A DNA stretch of 64,000 nt from Lithodes maja (Eukaryota > Arthropoda > Malacostraca > Decapoda > Lithodidae): positions 1 to 64,000 of the forward strand of contig JBAKBP010007600.1 of assembly GCA_037953745.1 (NCBI GenBank), given 5' to 3'. The first letter of the stretch is position 1, and each line of letters opens with the position of its first letter. The position numbers and the translations under genes were made by a program. Below, one piece after another: positions 1-8,597 of this stretch. Under the pieces are notes generated by a model. That model worked only from the letters and a program-made list of their open reading frames with translations, had not been told where the DNA came from and did no database searches.

Positions 1-480
1 GCCAATTACAACATCACTATCACCACCACCAATTACAATATCACTATCACCACCACCAACAACTACATCAACACCACCACCAACAATAATAACAGCAACA
101 AAACTAAGCACATCAACATTACTATAACCTCCCAACTATCACCACCACACCTCCAACAACATCACCAACAAAATTATCACCACCACCACCAACAACAACA
201 AAAACACCACCACCACCACCACCAGCAACAACACAAGCACCACCAACAACACAACCACCACCACCAACAACAACACCACTATCACCACCACCACCACCTC
301 CAACAACATCACCAACACTATCACCAACATAATTATCACCACCACCACCAACAACAACAAAACCACCACCACCACCAACAACACCACCACTATCACCACC
401 ACCACCGCCACCACCACCACCAACAACACCACCACTATCACCACCACCGCCATACAACATATAAACTTGGCCATCAGGTA
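1..480. repeat. CCA/CAA-type trinucleotide microsatellite
   Basis: The stretch is almost entirely interrupted CAC/CAA/ACC triplets with occasional TAT insertions. All frames stay open because the repeat has no stops, giving artefactual poly-Val or poly-Gly readings on the minus strand. I see no gene signal. Confidence 0.93.
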
Positions 481-561
481 TTAGTATGACCAACTCCAGC
501 AGCCAGTATATAAGCTGCACTTTACATATATTAGCCTACCATCAGGACCACATAACAGGCA

Positions 562-894
562 TTAAGGGGAGTCACCTGCTTTTGGTCTCACCTTTTATAT
601 CTTTCTTTGGCTTGTATCCATTCCATCCCATTCAGCCTACTGTTTTAAGACGTTTATCCCCATCCAGGTGTCGATATTTTTAAACGTGTTTTTGACAGCA
701 GGCTAAATTTGTACATTCTTCGATAGAAACATTTCTCCGGCGAAGCCGGATTTCTTCATACAATGCTGGCTCGCTATCGCTCGCCAAGAAAAAATCGACA
801 CCTGGATGGGGATAAATGTCTTAAAACAGTTGGCTGAATGGGGCCAAATGGATAGAACCCAGAGAGAGGGAGAAAAGCAGGTCACTGCCCTTAA
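562..894. mobile_element. Foldback MITE, family A copy 1
   Basis: A non-coding element bounded by TTAAGGGG at the left and CCCTTAA at the right. Arms of about 67 bp (roughly 615-681 and 785-851) are near-perfect inverted copies that carry the words CCCATTCAGCC, TTTTAAGACG and CCATCCAGGTGTCGAT. The loop holds CTCCGGCGAAGCCGGA and GCTCGCTATCGCTCGCC. The same arrangement recurs at 6516-6878 and 32008-32384. The matching TTAA ends look like a target duplication. The transposon superfamily is not determined. Confidence 0.82.
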
Positions 895-1150
895 TGTTAT
901 GGATAATTATGTTGTGTTGTCAAATAGTCCTGATTGTTGTGATGATGGTTGGTTACTGGGGTATTAAAGGTGGATTATATATATAGTGATACACACACAG
1001 TATATCTATCTATCCAAGGGGTGATTTACAGTATCAATATTACCTAAAGGTCCTTTCTAAGCTATATAAAGCTTCCACAAGGTCAAACAAAATTAGACCT
1101 TAGTTAATAAAACAAATCGTGGGAATACATAGCGTGAATAAGGTCATTGG
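895..1150. other. Intergenic, nothing recognised
   Basis: AT-rich unique-looking sequence with a short (TA) run near 975. I see no coding, RNA or repeat signal in it. Confidence 0.6.
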
Positions 1151-2230
1151 TTGGATAAGGTCAATTGGAATAGTTTTAATTCCTTTGTTTCTCAACTAAG
1201 GCAAGTCAATAGTTATTTCGGTGTGTTAGTGGGAGAACAAGTGAAAGGGTTCCTCATACTAATTTGCGACATAGATACCAACACCAGACACAGTACGGTG
1301 TCGTCTTTTGCTGATGACACAAAATTAAGCAAGATAGTAAACACACAAGAGGACACGGGCCGACTGCAGGAAGACATGAATGTAGTGTTCCAGTGGACCA
1401 GGGAAAACAACATGCAATTCAATGAGGAAAAATTCCAATTAATACGGTACGGAGATAATAATGGTGTTAAAGAAATTACAAATTACTTAACAGAATCTAA
1501 CCACATAATAGAACGGAAAGACAGTGTGAAAGACCTTGGGGTATTAATGTCTGAAAATATGGGTTTCAAAGTACATAACCAGGTTAAAGTGGCGGCTGCG
1601 AAACGTCTAACGGGTTGGATTCTGCGTACTTTTAAAACACGCGGTGAATTGCCTATGATAACGCTCTTCAAATCTCTAGTGCTACCGCGGCTTGAATACT
1701 GTAGCGTATTAACATCCCCATACAAAGCAGGTGAAATAAATGACGTAGAGAGTGTACAAAGAAATTTCACTTCGCATATAAGTTCGATAAAACATCTACA
1801 CTATTGGGAGCGTTTAAGAGCACTGAATCTGTACTCACTGGAACGTAGAAGAGAACGTTACCTAATAATATACACGTGGAAAATCGCAGAGGGTTTAGTA
1901 CCAAACCTACATACTCCGATAGTCATGAAATTCAGTGATAGGAGAGGCTGGGAATGCGAAATCCCCCGGATGAATAACAGGGGTGCTATGGGCTCTCTGC
2001 GAGAGGGCTGGTTATCACACAGAGGCCCACGTCTCTTCAACAAACTCCCACTGCGAGTAAGAGACATGAGGGACATCTCGTTAGACAACTTCAAGAGAGC
2101 CCTAGATGTCGAACTGCAAAAAGTGCCAGACGAGCCCATCCTCGCAAGGGAGCGAGCTGTCGCTTCAAACAGTCTACTGCACCAAATCACCACCCATAAC
2201 GAGGGGCGTCGCGCTCCTTGGTGCCGCTAG
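1151..2230 (+). CDS. LINE reverse transcriptase, C-terminal part (5'-truncated, CR1/Jockey-like)
   Basis: An open frame of 359 codons covers the second half of a non-LTR reverse transcriptase. The catalytic box reads SSFADDTKLS (FADD at 1307-1318). Upstream, a degenerate version of the GVPQG..LFLIYINDI block is visible as EQVKGFLILICDIDT. After it come the conserved KDLGVLMSENMGF, LPRLEYCSVL and SVQRNF..ISSI..YWERL..LNLYSLERRRERY blocks typical of the CR1/Jockey thumb region. Endonuclease and early RT motifs are absent, so this is a dead 5'-truncated insertion, and the first ~50 codons may not be native. It ends 38 bp before a (GT)n tract, after a short repeated TCCAAAGGTA motif that may be the LINE tail. 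Confidence 0.82.
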   Translation: MDKVNWNSFNSFVSQLRQVNSYFGVLVGEQVKGFLILICDIDTNTRHSTVSSFADDTKLSKIVNTQEDTGRLQEDMNVVFQWTRENNMQFNEEKFQLIRYGDNNGVKEITNYLTESNHIIERKDSVKDLGVLMSENMGFKVHNQVKVAAAKRLTGWILRTFKTRGELPMITLFKSLVLPRLEYCSVLTSPYKAGEINDVESVQRNFTSHISSIKHLHYWERLRALNLYSLERRRERYLIIYTWKIAEGLVPNLHTPIVMKFSDRRGWECEIPRMNNRGAMGSLREGWLSHRGPRLFNKLPLRVRDMRDISLDNFKRALDVELQKVPDEPILARERAVASNSLLHQITTHNEGRRAPWCR

Positions 2231-2261
2231 AGGAGCGGCGAACACATCCAAAGGTATCCAA

Positions 2262-2346
2262 AGGTAAGGTGTGTGTGTGTGTGTGTGTGGATGGGTGTGT
2301 GTGTATTAGTAGTATATCGGGTGTATACAGGTGGTCAATCAGTCAG

Positions 2347-2410
<64 letters not shown>
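2262..2410. repeat. (GT)n microsatellite, two blocks
   Basis: Near-pure TG dinucleotides at about 2268-2312 and 2349-2409, separated by a short unique piece that is partly repeated downstream (ACAGGTGGTCAAT). Confidence 0.95.
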
Positions 2411-2817
2411 TAGCAGTATAACAAGTGCACACAGGTGGTCAATTAATCTGCTGTTGTAATTTAGGATCATGTGAGGCTTACCTGTCCTACACCTGGGACC
2501 TGTGTGAGAGAGAGAGTACAAAGGAAATCAAGCAAATGCAATGTATGTTATGTTGAATGGCCTTTTGATAGAGAGGTAAATAACTAGAGATATTAATTGA
2601 GTGCATAGTATGTTGCATAACCCTCATATAGAAAGGTAGATAGTGAGAGAGATATTATATTCATTGCATAGCATGTTGCATGATGTTTTGATAGAGAGAA
2701 ATAGTTAAAGATATTATATTAATTGCATAATATGTTGCCTAATCATTTGATATACAGTACACAAATAGTTAGATATAATATTCATTGCATAGCATGATAC
2801 ATGATCTTTTGATATAA

Positions 2818-3092
2818 ATATGAAGTCTCTGGGTGTTCTCCTGAGTGACCTAGATGTGTGTGAATGTTGTGTTTTGTCTGTGTTAGTTCGTTGTTCTGTC
2901 TTGTGTTTTGTGTTTTCCCTGTTCTTGCTCTGTCTTGAGTCGGCCACCCCCAAGAAAACAAGAACAAAAAACAAAATAATAAAATAGAGTAAAATAGAAA
3001 ATAACAATACAAATGGGAAAAGTGAGGATTGGGCCTGAGCATATACATACATACATACATACACACATACATACATACATGCAGACATACAG
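2818..3092 (+). mobile_element. RTE-like LINE 3' end, severely 5'-truncated
   Basis: The sequence from the word TCTCTGGGTGTTCTCCTG to GGGCCTGAGCATA matches the 3' untranslated region of the LINE at 21552-23923, including the shared CCCTGTTCTTGCTCTGTC and GAGTCGGCCACCCCCAA blocks. It ends in a (TACA)n tail. It sits inside a diverged tandem repeat and has no coding part. Confidence 0.85.
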
Positions 3093-3126
3093 TACATAGT
3101 ATATTGCATGCCCTTTTGATAGAGAT

Positions 3127-3330
3127 TAACCCCTTCTATACCGGTGTCGTCCTTTTAACTATATTCTGGCTATTTTATAAGATTAGTGTCTAGTTTAAAA
3201 AGGGCCTGCAACAATTATCAGGCTTCGAACTATCTCACTTAACCATTTTATACTACCACAGATCCTTCTTAAACTGCACAAAGTCGTTTAAATGTATTGT
3301 ATTTATTGTATAAACGAAGTTTGATAGAAA
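3127..3330. repeat. Dispersed repeat family C, copy 1
   Basis: Begins TTAACCCCTTC..TACCGGTGTCGTC and contains CAGGCTTCGAACTATCTCA and ATCCTTCTTAAACTGCACA. The same ordered words recur at about 62035-62275. Non-coding and unclassified. Confidence 0.65.
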
Positions 3331-3555
3331 TAGAAATAGTCAAGAGATATTATATTAACTGCATAGTATGATACATGACATTTTGATAGATATAGTCGAG
3401 GTATCAATCGTGCATGACCTTTTGATAGAGACACACATTTCAAAATATGACACGTGTAATGGAAAGAGTGTATCTTGCTACAGACAATGCTTGAGGGGGA
3501 ACTGCTTGGTATTTATATTGATTTAGATATTTATTTATTAGTATATTTTATAGTC
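3331..3555. other. Repeat remnants and AT-rich intergenic DNA
   Basis: Contains the last pieces of the ~60-bp tandem repeat up to about 3440, then unique AT-rich sequence. Confidence 0.5.
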
Positions 3556-3654
3556 TCCTCGCTAGACCTACATCAAGCTTAGAAATACATCCCCTAGACC
3601 CCCTAACAAGAAAAATGTGTACATTTTTCGGTAGATAAATGTCCGAAGGCCAGG

Positions 3655-3655
<1 letters not shown>
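3556..3655. mobile_element. MITE family B fragment
   Basis: CTCCTCGCTAGACCTACATC followed by AAGCTTAG, a CCCCTAGACC run, TTTTCGGTAGA and CCGAAGGCC matches the left part of the fuller family B copy at 59289-59663. It is cut off by CT-rich DNA. Confidence 0.65.
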
Positions 3656-3703
<48 letters not shown>

Positions 3704-4440
3704 CATTTATCTTAACATCCTTGTCATTTCCTTTATCTATCTATCTATCTATCTATTGCCTGACGCCGTGATCCCCGAAGGGGTGGCCGCGAACGAACCG
3801 CCCCCATGCACCTCTGTCCCCAGTCAGTCGACGCCCCTCCCCCCAACCAGCACCACCTTCGTTCATGTACTTCCTCACTCTTTCCTTCCACCTTTATACG
3901 CCTCCTTTATATTCTCTCTCTCTTTTTCTTTTCATTTATCTTAATATCCTTGTAATTTCCTTTCTACGCCTCCTTTATACTCTCTCTCTCTCTCTCTTTT
4001 TCATTTATTTTAACATCCTTGTCATTTCCTTTATTCGCCTCCTTAATATTCTCCTTCAGCCTCTCTCTCTCTCGCTCTCTTTTTTGTATTATCTTAATAA
4101 CATTGTAATTTCCTTTATATTCTCCTTCAGCCTCCTCCCCAACTCTCTCTCCCTGTTCCTTAATTTATCCTTTATTTCCTCGTCCATTCTTTATTAGTCT
4201 CTCCTGCTCATTACTTTCGCTATTATTGCTTCTCTTACGACCTCTTCCCATTTCCTCTTTTCTTACATTATCTCTCTTTTATTCGGCTCCTTATAATTAT
4301 GTTTTTCTTTTCTTGTTATTGCTTCTTTAGTACGTCCTCTCCTTCTCCTTCTCCTTCTTCTCCTCCTCCTCCTCCTCCTCCTCCTCCCTCCACCTCCTCT
4401 CTTCTTCATGTATTCCTAATTTTGTCCTTGCTTTTTCCGT
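3656..4440. repeat. CT-rich low-complexity region with degenerate short repeats
   Basis: Pyrimidine-rich DNA: a (CT)n run at 3656-3702, repeated phrases such as ATCCTTGTCATTTCCTTTAT at about 3716, 3945, 4015 and 4110, and a (CCT)n stretch near 4340-4390. The Ser/Leu/Pro-rich open frames across it are composition artefacts. Confidence 0.8.
3745..3872 (-). mobile_element. RTE-like LINE (second family) 3' end, minus strand
   Basis: On the minus strand this matches the last ~110 bp of the LINE at 7771-8597: shared words include TTGCCTGACGCCGTGATCCC, GGGGTGGCC and the GTCGACGCCCCTCCCCCC block. The (CTAT)n at 3738-3757 is the same tetranucleotide tail read on the other strand. Confidence 0.85.
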
Positions 4441-4455
4441 CCTTCCGTCTCTCTC

Positions 4456-4457
<2 letters not shown>

Positions 4458-4522
<65 letters not shown>
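4458..4522. repeat. (TA)n-(GT)n compound microsatellite
   Basis: About 40 bases of alternating TA followed directly by about 22 bases of alternating GT. Confidence 0.95.
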
Positions 4523-4635
4523 ACCAGTATCAGATCCCAGCCGCCTCTTCAATCCCCGGTTTCTATTCCCAGCGAAAAAATAGGAGAAAATACGTCTTCG
4601 TAATAGACAGCGAGACGGTCGGACTAGTGCTCGAG

Positions 4636-4700
4636 AAGATAGATAGATAGATAGATAGAGACAGATAGATAGATAGATAGACAGATAGTTAGTTAGTTAA
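4636..4700. repeat. (GATA)n tract at the 3' end of a minus-strand LINE
   Basis: GATA repeats with GACA and TTAG variants. On the minus strand they follow the RT stop codon and a short untranslated region, as a LINE tail would. Confidence 0.85.
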
Positions 4701-4771
4701 TTCTTTATTTCATAAAGGTTACATGGTAACATTTTACATATATACAATTATACAGTGTATAAAATTTCCTC

Positions 4772-5934
4772 CTACCGCAAGGTGGGTTCATTATTTTGAA
4801 CATACAGTATCCGTGACTTAATGGCATCTATGTCATTTTCCATCATGCTTTCAATGTTATACTCTGAAAGTAGTACAGACTTGGCTTCGTTAGCCAGGAA
4901 CAGATCCTCGGACACATTTAACAGGCATTTTCTGTAATATTTGCAGGGATTACTAATTATTTTATAACTAAACCTGATTCTCTGCCAATTTATAAAATTA
5001 TTAAACGTCATTAGTCCTGCAAGGTGACATGCTTTATGGTTGCTCTCCCAGTATCTTAGCTTCATCATTTTCTTTATTGCTTTATGGAAGCCTATTGCAA
5101 ATTGTTTCAATGGGACATAACATTTCTCATTACAGAACCACAATTCTGATCCATAAAAACTCATACAATAACTCTGGAATAATTTACTAAATACATTACA
5201 GCTAACGCTAGAAAATTTCCGCAAAAGGCAATTGAATTCGTTATAAAACTTATTCCTGCATCTTATTATGTCTTTGTCATTATGCAAATTGCAATCTATT
5301 ACAAAGCCAAGATATCTACATTCGTGTACAACTTCTAACTTACTTTCATATAAATATAAAATCGGATCCTTGACATTATCGTGTTTGTGCTTAAAATACA
5401 TACAAACGGACTTACTTGGATTAATTTCAATATCAATTGCCTTTGCTTCATTTTCAATTATGTTCAATAATTCTTGTAAACCTGATGAAGAAGGAGAAAG
5501 CAGAACCAAGTCATCGGCATAAGCAATTATGTTGCTAGATCTGTTACCCAACTTGCAGCCTGTACTACTCTCAGATACTTTTTCTATCATGTCATTAATG
5601 TAAATATTAAATAGAACTGTTGACAGAATACCACCTTGTCTCACTCCATTTTTAATTTTCCAAGGATCTGATACTGCATCTTTATGCTTAGTAGCTACAC
5701 TTTGATTCCTATATAAGAAATATAAAATATTTACATAAAAAATACGAATATTTAATTTTAAAAGTTTATGAATAAGCTTAAAATGATTAACTTTATCAAA
5801 AGCTTTCTTCAGATCTATAAAAGAGGCATATACATTTGAGCTTAAAGAATCATATCTTAAAATAGTTTCCTTCAAAACTAAGCATGCTGTAGACGTAGAG
5901 TGATTCACTCTAAATCCATGCGGTCTGTCATTAG
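4772..5934 (-). CDS. LINE reverse transcriptase fragment with intact YADD box
   Basis: The reading frame is open from 5934 to the stop at 4772. The visible part begins at the RT motif DRPHGFRVNHSTSTA, followed by FIDLKKAFDKVNH, NGVRQGGILSTVLFNIYIND, the catalytic IIAYADDLVLLSPS (about 5505-5530), a palm/thumb block (ECRYLGFVIDCNL) and a C-terminal region with SFYGSELWF. The endonuclease and first RT motifs are missing, so it is 5'-truncated and there is no native start codon. The 3' UTR is only about 75 bp before a (TTAG/GATA)n tail. The other edge abuts a second (GATA)n tract, so the fragment is bracketed by the same simple repeat. The clade is uncertain (Jockey-superfamily or related). Confidence 0.85.
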
Positions 5935-5940
5935 ATAGAT

Positions 5941-5972
<32 letters not shown>

Positions 5973-6030
5973 CAGAGATAGGATAGATAAGTAGATATAT
6001 ATTAGGATAGATAAATAGATAGAGACAATT
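5932..6030. repeat. (GATA)n microsatellite
   Basis: GATA repeats degenerating into AGGATAGATAA variants, directly adjoining the truncated 5' edge of the minus-strand RT fragment. Confidence 0.9.
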
Positions 6031-6123
6031 AGATATAGATGGATAAATGTCAAATTTGGCCCCATGTTCGAGCTGAATTCGGGTATAAAATTGATAAAAA
6101 TACACAAATCCATTATATACCCC

Positions 6124-6176
<53 letters not shown>
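6124..6176. repeat. (TA)n microsatellite
   Basis: About 50 bases of alternating TA preceded by ACCCCGGTA. Confidence 0.95.
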
Positions 6177-6177
<1 letters not shown>

Positions 6178-6515
6178 GTAACATGTATCGATGTATTGAC
6201 AGAATAGGCTATCGTCTATTTTTTTCCCAGCTGAGGGTAAATTGCCATGTTACTATCTTTGTTACTCAGTTATAAGGTAGATTTTACAGTGAAATATGAT
6301 GTTAATTATGAAACCTTGGCATTAATACGACACACAGCCATGGCAGTTTCATATATGTCCATTAAGTATCGAGAAATCAGCTACTCAGGGATTCAATTTA
6401 TCATCAGCTCGAAAAAAATAGAGTACGGTATAGTAACGTTTCGTATATAGTAACGTTTCATATTTAGTGATCATTAAATAACGAGATATGAACGACCAAC
6501 CTCATCAATAAATTA
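6177..6515. other. Intergenic, nothing recognised
   Basis: Moderately AT-rich sequence. Short open frames here lack any recognisable motif. TATAGTAACGTTTC occurs twice close together at about 6428 and 6446. Confidence 0.5.
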
Positions 6516-6878
6516 TTAAGGGGGGTGACCTGCTTGTTTTCTCTCTTTCTCTGGCCTGTATCCATTCGGCCCCATTCAGCCTACTGTTGTTCTAAGACGT
6601 CTACCCCCCCCCCCCCCCCCATCCAGGTGTCAATATTTTCCAGCACATATATATTTTTGTTTTGACAGCAAGCTAAATTTGTACATTTTTCGACAGAAAA
6701 AAACAATCTCCGGCGAAGCCAGATTTCTCCATACAATCCTGGCTCGCTATCGCTCGCCAGGAAAAAAATCAACATCTGGATGGGGATAAACGTCTTAAAT
6801 CAGTAAGCTGAATGGGGCCGAATGGATACCAAGCAAGAGAAAGAGAAAACAAAACAGGTGACCCCCTTCCCCCCTTAA
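6516..6878. mobile_element. Foldback MITE, family A copy 2
   Basis: Bounded by TTAAGGGGGG and CCCCCCTTAA. Arms around 6550-6645 and 6760-6835 are inverted copies with CCATTCGGCCCCATTCAGC and the CCATCCAGGTGTC block. A poly-C run at 6605-6619 sits in one arm. The loop shares CTCCGGCGAAGCC and the GGCTCGCTATCGCTCGCC block with copy 1. Confidence 0.85.
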
Positions 6879-6989
6879 GAGGTAGAGGGTCACAACAAAG
6901 AAGTGGTATTGTATTTTGGGTCGACTGGGAATTATTAGGGTTGGGTACGTAGTTGTATAAATTATTATTGTATAAATTATTGTCCTGTG

Positions 6990-7376
6990 CTGTATTAAGG
7001 TCTGTCAGATGTTGAATAGGGTGGGTAAGTGTAGGAACATGTTTGTATATTTCACTCGATATGAAGAAATTAAGCTTAGACATTGCTGATACCAATTATT
7101 GATCAAAACATACTTCGTGTCTGTATTAATGTCTGTCAGATGTTGAATAGGGTGGGTAAGTGTAGGAACATGTTTGTATATTTCACTCGATATGAAGAAA
7201 TGAAACTTAGACATTGCTGATACCAATTATTGATCAAAACGTACTTCGTGTCTGTATTAATGTCTGTCAGATGTTGAATAGTGTGGGTAAGTGTAGGAAC
7301 ATGTTTGTATATGTCACTCGATATGAAGAAATGAAGCTTAGACATTGCTGATACCAATTATTGATCAAAACATACA
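6990..7376. repeat. 131-bp tandem repeat, about three copies
   Basis: CTGTCAGATGTTGAATAG occurs at 7002, 7133 and 7264, exactly 131 bp apart, and the intervening sequence repeats with few substitutions. Short open frames repeat with the same period and are not genes. Confidence 0.93.
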
Positions 7377-7399
7377 TCACTTATTAGCGCGACTGTGCA

Positions 7400-7770
7400 G
7401 TATTGTATAAGTTATTCATGTCCTTGATGTGTTATAATGTGGCTGGTTATACAATTATTACATGTACAGTTGTATAAGTTATTCATGTCCTTTATGTGGC
7501 TGCCTCTACACTCAATAATGTCTGCCCGATGTTGCATAAATTTGATATATTTAGAACAATACATACATACATACATACATACATACATACATACATAAAT
7601 GTCTGCCTGATGTATAAAGTTGATATATTTAGAACAATACATACATACATACATACATACATACATACATAAATGCATACATACAAACATAATAATATAC
7701 ATACATGCATAACACAAACATATGTAAATACATCTACCCAGCCATATACATTCATATTCCATTGAGTGGA
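7400..7770. repeat. Short duplications and (TACA)n microsatellites
   Basis: A duplicated ~75-bp piece contains GTATAAGTTATTCATGTCCT (about 7405 and 7470). A second duplicated block with AATGTCTGCC, TTGATATATTTAGAACAATA and (CATA)n lies at about 7518 and 7598. The Tyr/Cys/Met-rich minus-strand frames are artefacts of TACA repeats. Confidence 0.85.
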
Positions 7771-8597
7771 AGCTACCTATACTGCTGTTTGCGGATGATA
7801 CAGTTCTGATGAGTGATAATGAATGGGAGTTGCAGGGTCTGGTAAATGAGTTTGGAACAGTGTGCGAAAAACGTAATTTGAAGGTAAATACGGGGAAGAG
7901 CAAGGTTATGGTCTTCGAAAGGGGTGAAGTCACAGAGTGTGAGGTGAAGCTGAACGGTCAGGCTATGGAGATCGTCAACTCTTTTAAGTATCTGGGCAGT
8001 GTGTTGAGTAAAGATGGGACTATGGATGAAGAGGTGCGGGAGAGGGTACAACAGGGGAAGAGGGTTGTAGGAACGCTAAAAGCAGTAACAAGAAATAGGG
8101 TGGTCAGTATGGAAGTGAAGAAGTCCTTGCATGACAGTGTGGTAATCCCGACACTGACTTACGGAAGCGAAGCATGGACGTTGGTTGAGAGACTCAGACC
8201 AAGAGTGAAAGCAGTGGAAATGAATTACTTAAGGAGTGCGTGCGGAGTTACATGGAGGGATAGACAGACTAATGAGGAAGTAAGCAGGAGGTGTGGTGTG
8301 GAGGTAGATGTGCTGGAAAGTGTGAAAAGGAACAACTTGAGATGGTTCGGCCATATGGAACGTATGGAAAGCGAGAGAATGACTAAGAGGGTGTACGAGA
8401 GCGAGGTGGAGGGACAGAGGGGGAGAGGTAGACCGAATATGAGGTGGAAGGATGGAGTGAGGAACTACATGAACGAAGGCGGTGCTGGTTGGGGGGAGGG
8501 GCGTCGACTGACTGGGGACAGAGGTGCATGGGGGCGGTTCGTTCGTGGCCACCCCTTCGGGGATCACGGCGTCAGGCAATAGATAGATAGATAGATA
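7771..8597 (+). mobile_element. RTE-like LINE (second family), 5'-truncated, with (GATA)n tail
   Basis: The RT frame is open from 7771 to the stop at 8582. It starts inside the palm: LPILLFADDTVLM with FADD at 7788-7799, then CEKRNLKVNTGKSKVMVFERG, FKYLGSVLSKDGTMDEEV, IPTLTYGSEAWTL, LRSACGVTWRDRQTNEEV, NLRWFGHMERMESERMTKRVYESEVEG and GRGRPNMRWKDGV. These blocks characterise RTE-like elements that lack RNase H. The coding end nearly touches a (GATA)n tail at 8577-8597. There is no endonuclease, so it is a dead copy. The junction to the CR1 fragment at 8598 is abrupt. Confidence 0.88.
7809..8582 (+). CDS. RTE-like reverse transcriptase C-terminal fragment
   Basis: The 257-codon portion of the above element from its first in-frame ATG. 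It contains the thumb and C-terminal domain with the WFGHMERM and RGRPNMRW motifs and ends FGDHGVRQ. It shares domain order with the 21592-23538 protein but is clearly a different family by sequence. It is not a functional gene, because the catalytic FADD lies just upstream of this start and everything before it is missing. Confidence 0.85.
   Translation: MSDNEWELQGLVNEFGTVCEKRNLKVNTGKSKVMVFERGEVTECEVKLNGQAMEIVNSFKYLGSVLSKDGTMDEEVRERVQQGKRVVGTLKAVTRNRVVSMEVKKSLHDSVVIPTLTYGSEAWTLVERLRPRVKAVEMNYLRSACGVTWRDRQTNEEVSRRCGVEVDVLESVKRNNLRWFGHMERMESERMTKRVYESEVEGQRGRGRPNMRWKDGVRNYMNEGGAGWGEGRRLTGDRGAWGRFVRGHPFGDHGVRQ

Larger units (their letters stand above)
2520..3440. repeat. Diverged ~60-bp tandem repeat, interrupted
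   Basis: Imperfect units share the words GCATAGTATGTTGCATGA, CTTTTGATAGAGA and AGATATTATATTAATT. They run from about 2520 to 2815, resume at about 3095-3125, and appear again at about 3325-3435. The interruption at 2818-3092 is a LINE 3' end, so the array predates that insertion. Confidence 0.75.

Noticed and set aside
122..520. Minus-strand 132-codon Gly/Val-rich and 111-codon Val/Leu-rich frames
   Set aside because: Pure products of the CCA/CAA trinucleotide repeat; no biased codon use or domain.
3639..4583. Ser/Leu-rich frames in the CT-rich region
   Set aside because: Composition artefacts of (CT)n and (CCT)n.
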